64,000 bases of DNA. Source: Tetraselmis striata (taxonomy: Eukaryota; Chlorophyta; Chlorodendrophyceae; Chlorodendrales; Chlorodendraceae). Every line of letters starts with the position of its first letter. Position 1 is the first letter of the stretch. The DNA is taken from assembly GCA_006384855.1 (NCBI GenBank), contig VCJN01000914.1, forward strand, positions 1 through 64,000, read 5' to 3'. Of this stretch, positions 41,675-52,301 are shown one piece after another. The notes beneath the pieces were generated by a model. That model ran no database searches. It was not told the origin of the DNA and saw only the letters and a program-made list of their open reading frames with translations. Made by a program: the position numbers and the translations under genes.

Positions 41675-42229
41675 CTCGGACGACAGCCATGCCAGCGCGC
41701 GGCCCATAGGGCTGCATTGTGTACGGTGTGGACGCTGGAACGAGCCCACAGTGCCGTGGGCTTGGACTTGTGGAGAGTGCCGGGCGGTGGCGGTGGTTCC
41801 GGCGGGGAGGAGGCCCTTGTCCTCCTAGACGGTCCGGGCATCCGCAAGGTGGCTGTTCTCATGGCCCCTGTCCACATGTCCTCCGCGAATGCTGCCGACT
41901 TGGGCGTCGACGCCCCCGAGCTGCTGGTGGCGGGGATCCACGCGAGGTCGCAGGACGGTGCGCGAGGGGGGGGGGGGGGGGGGGGGGGCAGCGGCTATGG
42001 GATAGGCGGGGCAGAGGTTGCTACCGAGTGAGGCGTAGCATCGTTTGCAGTAGCAACGCAGCCTTTCCGGTTGCATAGTGTGACGCCGCCTAGATGTAAC
42101 CCAGCAGTACGCGCAAAGTGCAAGTGTTACACGCCCATGTGCCCCACCCAATATCATTGCGCCCGACTTCACTGACGGCATGTCTCGCTCTCCATCATCT
42201 CCCGGGCCGTCCGCCGCCTCACCCTGCGC

Positions 42230-42560
42230 ACCCTACCAGCCGCGCGTGCCTTCTCGGAAGCCTCACACACGGCGGCGCGAGTCGCGTCGTGGAACACGTC
42301 CCTGACATGGCGGAACTCCGCCCTCACCGCGGTCGTGGTCGGGCAGGGGACTGCCCGCTGATGGGTCGCCATGCATGGGTACTTGGGGCCGCACCAAGCC
42401 GGGGTCCCGTCGCAGCAACACTCCCATTCCGTCCGTTGGCCGCAGTACACGCATGACGGGCGTCCGGCCAGGACACGCACATGATAGTGCATGTGGCCGC
42501 CTCCCGCCACTGCTCGTAGTGCTCCGGTCAACATGGCGACGAGCAAGTCGGCATGTCCCG
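42230..42560 (-). pseudogene. Cysteine-rich module resembling a piggyBac transposase C-terminus
   Basis: On the minus strand the open frame contains HYHVRVLAGRPSCVYCGQRT, then CCC, C and a C-x3-H ending (CMATHQ). This C-x2-C...C...C...H pattern preceded by His resembles the C-terminal zinc-binding region of piggyBac-type transposases. No transposase core is visible upstream (43300-42560), where the frame is Arg/Pro-rich and looks non-coding. I treat it as a fragment. Confidence 0.3.
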
Positions 42561-43804
42561 CAGGTGGCTGCGGGGCGGGTGGCGCGAGCGCAGCCTCGCT
42601 CGCCTCGACAACCCCCTCAGCCCTATCAGTCGCCTCAACCACGGCCTCCTCCGCCTCCTGACGCGGCGCATCAGGCGCATCATCGTCGCCTGGCAGGGCG
42701 TCCCCCCCCCCCCGCAACGGCGCCGTCGGCGGTGGCCGACGCCGTCGTGGCGGGGTGATGTGAGGAGGTGGCCCTAGACATAGGTGGGGCCGGCACCGCC
42801 ATGTGTTGCTCCACATGCGGTGCGGTTGCGGTTGCGGTGCGGTTCCTGGCGCGACAGCTCCGTCGCACATGTACCGGCGCCGGCACCCCACGCCTGCTGC
42901 GCTTACCACCAACCGGCATGTTTCCTTTGGGAGGCGGTTCATCCGCGTCGGAGGTGAGCGGCGGTGCCGGTGTGGGTGTGGATACTGCCCGGCCATTAGG
43001 GCTCCCGCCGCCCGCCGCTCCGCCGACCCACGCCGCGGCGTATGCTGCGCCCCGCATAGTCGCCTCGAATATATTATACATGACGCGGGGACGGGGGGGG
43101 GGGGGGGGGGGGGGGGATTCGTGCGTTTCGTATGTCGGCGGAACGGCATGCGAAGCTGCGGCTGGCGAAGGTGGTGGAAGTAAGCGTGGCGGCGTCGGCG
43201 GCGTGTTACCGTGCGTGCATGCGTGCGCAACCCGGCGGCATCAGGCGCCGGACTCGGCGTGTGCCGGCGGCAGAGCTGCGAAGCCATGGACACGGTACGG
43301 GATGCCAAGTCTGGCTAAGCAACTGCCGAGGCTGGCGGCTTAACCCCCATGTCCGGCGGCTGAGGGACGGAAAGTGCGTAGAAGTTGATCGGCAAAGCGG
43401 GCATATAAGCCTGGCTGCGCTAGGTTCCTATTAAGTAATGGCGGTTTGTGCTAAGTAATTCGTAGGGGTGGACCATGCAGCGCAGGTAGGCGGCGGTATA
43501 AATGAGGCCGGGCACATATGCTGCTCCACGAAACGACACTGTCGCACGTGTAGTTGAATAGACCCCCCCCCCCCCCCCCCCCCACCCCCCGCCGGGTCGG
43601 CCCGCCGGGTCGCCCCGCCGACCCGCCACGGCATGTAATATCTGTCATGCATCGCCGGGGTATGTGTGAGTGGATGCCCCGCTTCCCCCCCCCCCCCCCC
43701 CCCCCCATTTACACTTGTGCACTCATTAAGTTTGGGCTGGTTTCGGAGCAGTACATGTACGTATGTATATACATACAATGGAACGTCGGACTTGCGCGGA
43801 AAGA

Positions 43805-44075
43805 GGCGGGGCTGGCGGAGTGCATTGGGGGTGCGTAGAGTTAGTAGCGTGTTGGTGAGATTCGGGGTGCATCGGACGCCGGATGCCCATTCACCCGGCG
43901 TAAAAGACGCGTACGTAATATTCACACTACTATATTCACACGCAAATGTGTGAAAACCGGACGTACCGTGCCCGATGGATGGGAATACGGCGTCCGATGC
44001 AGCCAAAACCCCAACAACACGCTATTCTATGCACCGCCAATGCACTCCGCCAGCACCGCCTCAGTCTCTGTCGAT
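43805..44075. repeat. Inverted repeat with arms of about 100 bp
   Basis: Arm 43805-43905 pairs with arm 43977-44075. Shared segments include GCTGGCGGAGTGCATTGG and GCATCGGACGCC. The loop of about 70 nt carries AATATTCACAC, which recurs at 44338. It is likely a foldback or MITE. Confidence 0.7.
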
Positions 44076-44693
44076 TTCGAGAACGCCTTCACATTATCCA
44101 CCGCTAATTGCAATTGCCACCGTGTAATGTTGTCACGATGTGCGCACACAACACTTACGTCCACCGATGCAAGTAATGAGGACAAGACCCCCCCCCCCCC
44201 TCCCCCCGCCCCCCCCCACCCCCCACCCGCCAAAGTGGAGGAAGTGTAGGAGTACAACCGGAGCATGACGTGATCCATTGTCGCTTATTTACAAGCACGG
44301 GTGGTGCTGCCAGACCCGATCGTCTACGGCCGATATAATATTCACACTATATTCACATCGGTGCACACCGCCGCACACCGCCGCACAACGCTGCGCACAT
44401 CCGCGCACATTCGTCGCGCACATATACGCGCGCCCTACCGCACATATTATCCCGGATTCACTCGGTGAAACCGCGTATTCATTACGCCGTGCTACTTCAA
44501 TAATAAACATTGCGAAATTACACCGACACAATGCCGCACCGACTAGCTCTTGACAATACGTGCATATAACTATTAGTGGCGCGCTGCTCCTCGCCTCCGT
44601 TGTGTCGTTGACTGCAGCGGAAGGCGGTCGCCGACTTGGTGTTAGTTTCTCCACCTCGGCCCCCCCCCCCCCCCCCCCCCCACCGCTCACAGC

Positions 44694-44984
44694 GCAATGG
44701 CAGCCCTCCTCTCCCGGGCAACAGTGGGCGGCGAGCCTTGTTGTCTCGTGTGTCCGCGCCGCCGGCATCGAGGAGGACGAGATAGACATGAGGAAACGAG
44801 TGACAAGGTGGGCGCGCAACAAAACACTCCCCCCCTCACATTAGCACGCACCCACTCGTGGCTAGCTTGTGCCGCGCGCAGGTTCGTCCGGGAGGGCCGT
44901 AAGGCCCACCTCAACGCCAAGGCTTCCACAGTGCCAGCGGCGCAACTCGTGGTGGCCGAGGAGGCCGCATCCTCAGCCGCTTAA
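44694..44984 (+). CDS. 3' end of an unrecognised two-exon gene
   Basis: Exon pieces 44694-44809 and 44882-44984 join in phase over a 72-nt intron (donor AAG|GTGGGC, acceptor CGCAG|G). They give a C-terminus with EEDEIDMRKRVTR, FVREGRKAHLNAKAS and a stop. A poly(C) tract directly precedes the first acceptor, as in other genes here. Upstream exons were not identified. Nearby 45060-45230 codes in one frame for KKRKRPVKKRRGKK followed by poly-Gly, but no gene model is supported there. Confidence 0.35.
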   Translation, partial: AMAALLSRATVGGEPCCLVCPRRRHRGGRDRHEETSDKVGAQQNTPPLTLARTHSWLACAARRFVREGRKAHLNAKASTVPAAQLVVAEEAASSAA

Positions 44985-45627
44985 AGGCGAAACGATTGTG
45001 GCTTGTTGTGGGCGTCTGGACACAGGGGGCGTCCCGACGCCAAGGTAAGGAAGCTCATGGCGGCGTCGTCGACGGCACAGCCTCCCGGGGTGGTGAAGAC
45101 ACTGACGGATGACAAGAAGCGGAAGAGGCCAGTGAAGAAGCGCCGAGGTAAGAAACTGACAGTCGGAGGCGGAGGCGGAGTCGGAGGCGGAGGCGGAGGC
45201 GGAGGCGGAGGCAGCGAGATCGTCGAAGCGGAGGGTCCCCCGGGCACGCAAGAACAAGAACAAGCAGTAGCCCCCGCCCCCTTACCCCCCTCCCCTCACT
45301 CCCCCGGCGGGAGCGGCGGGCGGCGGGGGGGGGGAGGGGGGGGGGGGGGGGGGGGGGGGCGGGGGACCACACCCGCCCCCCTCCCCCCCCCCGGCCCCCC
45401 GCCACATGCCCCGACGGCAGCTGTCGCGAATATTGTAATTTAAAAATTCTTCGGCAAACCGCTGCCTGCCCCCCTCCCCCTCGCAAATATTTATGTAACG
45501 TGAGCACTCTTTGGCAAAACATGGCAGCCAAACCGCCCGTCTGATGACCTTTGATCGGACGGCGGGCAGGCCCCTAGCCGAATAGTACGGCTGCGATTTG
45601 CGCTCCCATGTACTAATAGTCGTAGTT

Positions 45628-47553
45628 ATGCGGTTGCTGGTCGTATGCGCGGTGCGGCAGACTGGCTTCCTCAGCCGCATGATGCCGCCGTCGGAGCTGG
45701 ACCCTTTCTTGGAGGCCGTGGACGTCGCCAACATTTCGGCTGCGTTTTCGCTTCTTGGCCTGGACGCTTGCGACCAGTCTACACCGCGCATGGAGGCTGC
45801 AATCGTTCAGATGAGTATGCCCGCGGATTTTGGCGGTCTGAATCTGGCCTTGCTGCAGTCCGAGGCCCCTGCGGCGTTTTATTCCGCGCATTCGGTTGTT
45901 CTGCCAAAGCTAGTACGGGAGTACGGGCCCGCCCTTGGCCCCTTATACGAGGCGGTCCGCGCCGAGGTGTCGTCTGTGGCTACGAGTGCTTTGCCATGGG
46001 CGCGTGAGACACGCCGCGTGTACGAGACTGTACGGGCCCTAACCACGTTACCGCAAGAAGATGTGCGGCGCGCACGCGCGGCGTATGGGCACGCCCACGA
46101 GATCTTCGAGTTACTTACGGTCAGTAATGCTATGACCACCGCTGCATCGGATCCAGCAGCTGGTACTACGACCCGTACGGGTACGAGCACTAGCGGAGGA
46201 TTGCGCGTCACCACATCTCCTTTTACGGCCACTCCTCTTGGAGTTGGTACTGGTGAGGCCGCCTCTGCTGCCCAGCAATTGCTTTCTATCGGTGGTACGA
46301 GTACTGCCAATACCGTTACTACATGCGCTTTTGTAGCTCTGAAGATACCGTCGCCCGGCGAATTAGTGGCACACCCTCCGTCAGCAGCCACTGTTTCCCT
46401 CCCAGAATCGCTGCCAGGTTCTACTGCTCCGCCCTCGGGTACGGGTTCGGGTGCGACCTCCGATGATCAACCCACGACCATGGTTGTCCAACGCCACCTC
46501 AGCCGTGCGATTCGCTTGCGTGACTTCGTGGCCCTCGATCTCAGCTTCCAACGTACTGGTGCAGCGGCCTCGCGACTTGATACCCTGCGCCTGTACAGCG
46601 CGTGCGGGCCGGGCTCCCTATCGCTTTTCCAGTCGGATCACGAGTCCGCCCGCAAGATTCCCCATGCTTCTTATTCGGCCGCCGCTGCGCGGGTACTGGG
46701 CCTTTGCCCGCGCGGAGGTTCCGCGCTTGTCACTTGCCCTTGCCCAACGTGTGGTATTGATCCCTTATGGCTTCGCTCTACGGATGGCTCGAACCGGAGC
46801 GCTACGGATTTCGTCGTGGATCATCTACCCATATGCCCCGTAGCGAACTACAAGCACCGCATGCATACCGCTTTGAAGAATCTGTGGGCATCTGTGGCAA
46901 TTGATGCGGGGGCGGTGCTTGACCGGGACCGCTCGGGAGCCGGCGACTTGACCCTTGAGACGAGTGGGCTGCGCCCAGCGGACCGCTCGCGGCCGTCGGA
47001 CCTGACGCTGGCGGGGTGGGGAGGGGCGGCGTGCGATTACATGATCGACTTCGCGTGCGTGTCCTCCACTACCCCCACTTGGAGCAACGACCCCCGCTGG
47101 TGCATCCCGGGAATCGCGGCGACCGAGGCGGAGCATGCTAAGTTGGCAGCGGACCGGGCGTCTTCCGCCCCAGTGCAGGGTGTTCACCGGTACTACCCTT
47201 TTGTGGTTGAGGACCGCGGCCGTCTCGGGAAGTCCGCTTTGACGGTGGTCTACATCTTCGCGGTGCTGTTGGCTGTGCGCAACTTCCATGGCGGTCCTTC
47301 CGCCCCGACCTCTTGCTTTCTTCGTGGTCAATCCGTTCAGGCACTTCGAAACTTTGTCGCCAGCCAACCTGCTGAGTCCCGCCGGCACCTGTCGCGCACA
47401 CGGCGGGGGCTGTTGCAGCGGGTCTCGGCTTGCGTGCATGGTACCCTGGGCGGCATTCTCTCTGCCGGTGTGCATATGGCCAAGTCTGATGCGTGTGCTC
47501 GTGCCCACCCTGCGTCTTCTCATGTTAATGCTTCCACCCCGCAGTCGCTGTAG
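45628..47553 (+). CDS. Retroelement-like ORF: post-RT region of a non-LTR retrotransposon protein
   Basis: A single uninterrupted ORF of 641 residues runs from the first ATG. It opens with a segment like the region after RT motifs (PPSELDPFL ... GGLNLALLQSEAPAAFYSA). A Ser/Thr/Pro-rich middle and a Cys/His cluster follow (CPCPTCG about residue 369, DHLPICP about 398). Then come RPADRSRPSDLTL and YYPFVVEDRGRLGKSAL. Such RPxD...D...PxVVExxGxxG tails follow the RT in many non-LTR elements, where they resemble a degenerate endonuclease. The RT itself is missing upstream, so this is either a truncated copy or a domesticated fragment. TGTAA lies at 47616. The intact length of the frame is notable for a dead element. 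Confidence 0.5.
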   Translation: MRLLVVCAVRQTGFLSRMMPPSELDPFLEAVDVANISAAFSLLGLDACDQSTPRMEAAIVQMSMPADFGGLNLALLQSEAPAAFYSAHSVVLPKLVREYGPALGPLYEAVRAEVSSVATSALPWARETRRVYETVRALTTLPQEDVRRARAAYGHAHEIFELLTVSNAMTTAASDPAAGTTTRTGTSTSGGLRVTTSPFTATPLGVGTGEAASAAQQLLSIGGTSTANTVTTCAFVALKIPSPGELVAHPPSAATVSLPESLPGSTAPPSGTGSGATSDDQPTTMVVQRHLSRAIRLRDFVALDLSFQRTGAAASRLDTLRLYSACGPGSLSLFQSDHESARKIPHASYSAAAARVLGLCPRGGSALVTCPCPTCGIDPLWLRSTDGSNRSATDFVVDHLPICPVANYKHRMHTALKNLWASVAIDAGAVLDRDRSGAGDLTLETSGLRPADRSRPSDLTLAGWGGAACDYMIDFACVSSTTPTWSNDPRWCIPGIAATEAEHAKLAADRASSAPVQGVHRYYPFVVEDRGRLGKSALTVVYIFAVLLAVRNFHGGPSAPTSCFLRGQSVQALRNFVASQPAESRRHLSRTRRGLLQRVSACVHGTLGGILSAGVHMAKSDACARAHPASSHVNASTPQSL

Positions 47554-47615
47554 AGGACCTTTCTGATTGCCTTTTATTTTGGCGATTTCCGATATCGCCT
47601 TCTGCTGCTAGCTCA

Positions 47616-47620
47616 TGTAA
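47616..47620 (+). terminator. TGTAA poly(A) signal after the retroelement-like ORF
   Basis: It lies about 60 nt downstream of the stop at 47551-47553, consistent with an algal transcript end. Confidence 0.4.
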
Positions 47621-48795
47621 GTATTATTAATAGTCGTAGTTATCCACAGGACGACTCGTCATCGCGCCCGGGTTCGTACTAGATACCCGGTACCGGCTTA
47701 ATAAATATATCGCGTACTGCCCGGTATTGCACGGACAACCTCGCACCTTAGTATACTTCAGTGCCATGTAACACGTCACACGTCATGTACGACTACCACA
47801 ATGATTACAAAAAGGATTTATCGTCCGCCGGCAATAACGCCGGATGTACGCGCACGTAACTGGATGGACATGCCGCCACCAGCAGCAGCTTTCACGGATA
47901 ATAGTGGTACCGGTACGGTAGTGCTTCGTCACCCGTATGTCACATCTGAATCTCACTGTGAGGATATATCCTATACCCTCACTAACCCTAATCAACCGTA
48001 ACGCACATTAAGGCGCGTAGCGCGCGCAACACTTGTAGCGGCTGCGGCTGCGCCCTGCCGGCTGCCCGGCGCCTGCTGATATATCAACACGGCGCCCCGC
48101 CGGAATTGTAATCATAACATTCTCACCCTCACAACCTCGGAGTAGCACAGACTCTTGCCACCATAAGCGCATTCCCTCACACTCACAGTGCACGACAATA
48201 TATACAACGAAACAAACCCACATAGTTATACTCTCCCACAAAGTTTAGCCCTACACAAATTTGCATGTGGGCGCATCGATGCGCACCATCATATAGCCAA
48301 ACCATGTATAGTCATTTACTTGTACCGAAGCTTAGCTTCCATGACCTTGGTTGCATCGCACCCTCCGAAACGTCGCGCTGATGCATGATTTTTCGTAGTA
48401 CTCATTTTCCGCTCACAATGAAAAAAATCCCGCTTTTCAACAGAAAATTGCAAAATGCGATGGCACGCGTTTCAGCTTCATGGGGGTGCGCATGCCCTCA
48501 AGCTTTTACGCATGGATACTAATATGATAGTAAATGAATGAAATGTGGGAGATTCGTGCCATTATATGGGTGATGATGTGGCATCGCAGCCGTGCACGCG
48601 CCATTACCCCTACAACATTTTTGACACTGCTCGAAAGGGCCGGGTAGTCCATAGCTAGCATAACACGCGACGTTCTATATGGCCCAAGCTTCACCATGTG
48701 GATAGCCCATATCAAAGTCCTTTTGATGCACTATTGCCACGACGCAGCGTGAGAGGTGTGGGAGGAAAGATAGGCATTCAGCCAAATCACCGATT

Positions 48796-49280
48796 CCCCT
48801 ACCTCTTGGGTTGAGCGGAGGAAAAGGAGGACCGCGTCCGAAATCGCCTGGAATATGAGAGAATCGATACCGGTCGCAATACGGTTTTATAACGGATTTT
48901 TAGGCGTCCTCCGTCCGTCCGTCCGCGGCCTCGTGCGGGATGCGGGCCGCCTGTAGGCGGCTTGTACACTGTATTGCTGATCTTGTAGTGCTGCTTTTTT
49001 TTGTGTGGGGGTAATACAACTTTTTGCGGTGGGTTGGGTACCGACCGGCCTTTTTGTAATGCACACCAGTAGTCAGCGGCCCGCTTTTACGCGGCTTGCA
49101 GATTTAATCTGTTTTACAAAATAATACGTCTCTTTTGAAAAATAAATTACTGACAAATCTAACGCTAAAAGCATTATTACCCGGAAACAACAGTATTACA
49201 AGATCAACACTACAAGCCGGCTAAAAGCGGCCCGCATCCCGCACCACGCTCAACCCAAGAGGTAGGGGCACCTCCACAAA
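48796..49280. repeat. Interrupted inverted repeat element
   Basis: CCCCTACCTCTTGGGTTGAG (about 48797) pairs with CTCAACCCAAGAGGTAGGGG (about 49249). Further in, GTGCGGGATGCGGGCCGC (about 48933) pairs with GCGGCCCGCATCCCGCAC (about 49227), followed by GGCTTGTA...GATCTTGTA. The left arm carries about 110 extra bases with GTCC repeats. It is probably a MITE-like element of about 480 bp with a secondary insertion. Confidence 0.65.
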
Positions 49281-50465
49281 TCCCCGGCGCGAAGCGCCGC
49301 TTAGTGAATACGAAATCCCAGAAATTTCTACACATTATTGTGACTTTATGAGCAAAAAAAGTCTGCTAATTCGGGGAATCGCTATAACGAAGAGTAGTTT
49401 GTTTACTTGAGCGTACAGTCGGCTCGAGTCTGAGGCACTACGGGTCGCACCTAGGTGCCCCTTCTGGGGCTAGCCCTAACGTTGGGCTTCAAACATGTGT
49501 TGGGGCTCGCAGACACCTTCGGCGTTAGAAAATGGCAATTCTGAGCGCGAATTTATATTTCCGGGCATTCTAAGCCCCATGCCTAATGTGACAGCGCTTT
49601 CACCACGCGCGTTGCAACGCGACCTCGCTCGTACGCCCCAATAATCCAACGAATCCCCAAATAATCCTACACCGTTTTGCTAAGATGCGCCTCTTGCCTT
49701 GGCACACCTCCCAAAACTGCAATTGCAACCATTGGTTTCCAACACCAGCGGCGCTCAGATTTGTGCATCCTCTCGCGTAGATACTTGTTTTTACTCAATA
49801 CAAAAACACGGAGTGGTCGCATGACACCACATGTCGGCGAATTTGGAAGACAATTGCGCCTAAACTTGCAAAAAATCGTTATTTATGTGCTCCGAACCCG
49901 CTTACAATGGGGCACTGTTGCAAGTGTTCTACCTCTTCATCACATCACATCACCGCGCCACAATTGACGTTTACCAATCTCAGACGATGCACCCAGTGCT
50001 TGCTGGCTATTGAGTGAACTTGATGATTGATGATTGGCATCAAAAAATACTGCCGTACATATTGCCGTACCCGCGCGTGAATTCCCGCGAGTTCTGTGAT
50101 TTGGGGGGGCTTGTGTACAGTAGGGGTGTACAGTACATATACAGACATGATGGCTCCCATGTATTTATCAGGACTATGTCTACAGCAGCACAAAATTTTA
50201 AGTAAGACAGCAGCACTAATATATTTTTATGGATGAACTGGACGCTCTCCCTGTAACCAAAAAGTTTATGAACTGGAGCTCCACCGCCGACTGCCCCCGC
50301 ACCGCAGAGCGATGGTGAGGCCACGATTCACGTGACGTCATCGTGCCCAACACCTGGCGAGACGGGGTGCAGAAAGCCTGATCACGCATACCGCGCCAGT
50401 GTGCCACCCACGGCCGCGACGTGTGCCCCCACTTTCCGCACAAAGAGCGCCCGTCACCGGGCACG

Positions 50466-52301
50466 ATGATGGTTCCGGCCAGCGTTGTGGCAGTGGCGGG
50501 CCTGGCGGCGCCTCCTCGGCGAAGTGCGCCGCACCCGCCTGCCGGCGCGCCCCGCGGAACACCGTCGCTGGCAGACGACCCGGGCAAGGCAGCGACAACA
50601 GGTCGGGCGGGGGACCCGCGTCGTGGGTCAGCGTCGCACCTCACTGCAAGGGGGGGCGGGGGAATCTCTCGCGCCCGGCCGCTGGCGTCGCCGTCGCGTG
50701 CTGCGATGCCTTCCTCCGGCGGGGATCAAAGTTCGAGTGCTATGGGGCAGCCGAAGGAGGAGCAACGGGTGTCACAGCCGGCTGCACCGTCCAGCGGCAG
50801 GAGCGTCGGGCACGGGGGGCGGGGGCGGGGGCAGGACCGGGGCCGGGGGCAGGGCCGGGGGCGGGGGCGTCTCGGCGACGTGCAGTACGTGGAGCCGGGT
50901 GTATATGGGCACGGTCCCAACGCCGCCTGGCGCAGCGTTCCACACGAGCATCTGCGCGCGCACCCTCTGTACGAGGCTCTCCCGCCGCCATGTGAGGCAG
51001 CGTCTCTCGTGGCGACCATTTCGGACGTGTGGCGCTTCCGGCAGGACTCGTGGCAGTGGGACGCGCTTCACGATGGGCGGGTGACCACCTCACGGGCCGC
51101 CACGTGCCTGGGCTTCTACGAGGAGCTGGCGGCGCAGGCGCTAGGCGTGCCACCCTCGCTGCGCGGCCATGACAAGGTGCTCAGCGCCTGCCACAAGCTG
51201 GCGCGACAGCCGGTGGATCTGGCGGAGTTGCTGCGCGAGGCGGAGGTGGTGGGGAGGGCGGGCGTTGGGCCGCGCAGGGCAGGCAAGGGCAAGATGTGGC
51301 GCCACCGGCCCGAAGGCCGGCACAAGGGGCTGCAGGTACCGTACAGCTACCACCCGGCACCGCCGCCGCGGCGGGCCGGGAGGCGGTACTCCGGCGGGCA
51401 CGAGCGCATGGCGTGGGGGAATGAGCAGGAGGCGACGTCCGTGCTCACGGCGCTGAACCACTTTGCGCTGCAGCATGGCGCCACCGTCGCAGAGGTTGGC
51501 CTCTGCCCCGCGGAGGTGCACAACCCGGAGGACAGCGGCCTCCTCCTGGGCGCCTCGCCGGATGGGGTACTGCGCTACCCGGACGGCAGCGTGGAGGCGC
51601 TGGAGGTCAAGAACCACGCCCCCTTCCGCTTCGACCCCGCCGCGCGATGCTTCAAGGTGTCCGACCCGGGGCCATTCGCAGAGATCGCGACCTGGCACAT
51701 CCCGCAGCTGGCGCTGGAGATGTACTGCCTTGGCCCCACCTGCCGCGGCGCCGTCTTTGTGTCGCAGTCCGCCACGAGGGGCGCCGCGATCCTGCGGCTG
51801 CGCCGCGACGACGCGTACATCGACGCGCTGCTCACGGAGTTGCGCCGCTTCCACCGAACCTTCGTCATCCCGGGGGCAGCGCCCCCGGAGAACTTCTGGA
51901 CGGGGCTCCCGGAGCACCACCGCCTGCTGGAGGCGACCAGGGCGCAGGCAGCTGGAGCGGAGGTGGTGACCCGCCTGCGGAACGGCCTCATTCAGCGGTC
52001 GCCATGGGGCAGCCTCAGCACCTTGTTTCAGCACCCACTGGAGCCGCCGCCGCCGCCGCCGCATGGAGGCGACAGTGTTGATGATGGAGGCCATAAGGGA
52101 CCACGCAAGGTGTCCGGCAGCGAAGGCATAACAGCTGTTTCCGCCCCGCCGGCGCCGCCGCGACGAGCTCCGCCTGCTAGGAACAGGCCGCCTCCTGCTG
52201 CTGCTGCAGCTTCGCGCCGACCACGGGCGCCGCGGGCGCCAGGCCTTCTGGCTGTCCAGTTTGTGCCGGCATCGGTGGTCCCGCGCAGAGCAGCGGTATA
52301 G
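50466..52301 (+). CDS. YqaJ/lambda-exonuclease-like PD-(D/E)XK nuclease with RGG-rich N-terminus
   Basis: An intronless ORF of 611 residues; the first ATG is at 50466. Residues about 117-137 are Gly/Arg repeats (GRGRGQDRGRGQGRGRGR). The nuclease fold follows: RFRQDSWQWDALHDGRVTTS, a Glu in WGNEQEA (about 316), GLLLGASPDGVLRYPDGS with Asp about 365, LEVKNHAP about 379-386 (E-x-K), and a Gln in HIPQLALEMYC. All residues expected of the YqaJ active site are visible. The C-terminus is Pro/Ala/Arg-rich. YqaJ-like domains come from phage and viral recombination exonucleases and occur scattered in algae and plants, where their role is not established. TGTAA is at 52421. It lies beside mobile elements and may itself travel with them. 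Confidence 0.72.
   Translation: MMVPASVVAVAGLAAPPRRSAPHPPAGAPRGTPSLADDPGKAATTGRAGDPRRGSASHLTARGGGGISRARPLASPSRAAMPSSGGDQSSSAMGQPKEEQRVSQPAAPSSGRSVGHGGRGRGQDRGRGQGRGRGRLGDVQYVEPGVYGHGPNAAWRSVPHEHLRAHPLYEALPPPCEAASLVATISDVWRFRQDSWQWDALHDGRVTTSRAATCLGFYEELAAQALGVPPSLRGHDKVLSACHKLARQPVDLAELLREAEVVGRAGVGPRRAGKGKMWRHRPEGRHKGLQVPYSYHPAPPPRRAGRRYSGGHERMAWGNEQEATSVLTALNHFALQHGATVAEVGLCPAEVHNPEDSGLLLGASPDGVLRYPDGSVEALEVKNHAPFRFDPAARCFKVSDPGPFAEIATWHIPQLALEMYCLGPTCRGAVFVSQSATRGAAILRLRRDDAYIDALLTELRRFHRTFVIPGAAPPENFWTGLPEHHRLLEATRAQAAGAEVVTRLRNGLIQRSPWGSLSTLFQHPLEPPPPPPHGGDSVDDGGHKGPRKVSGSEGITAVSAPPAPPRRAPPARNRPPPAAAAASRRPRAPRAPGLLAVQFVPASVVPRRAAV

Larger units (their letters stand above)
47554..50465. 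other. Intergenic region with GTAC palindromes and an inverted repeat
   Basis: It contains TGTAA at 47616, GGACGACTCGTCA near 47649, GTAC/CGGTA palindromes at 47680-47700 and 47905-47930, and the inverted repeat at 48796-49280. Two small ORFs (49677-49967 and 50014-50205) show no domain. No gene is supported. Confidence 0.45.

Noticed and set aside
42169..43308. Complete 379-codon minus-strand gene
   Set aside because: Only its last third shows a plausible motif; the rest is Arg/Pro-rich and crosses a poly(G) tract.
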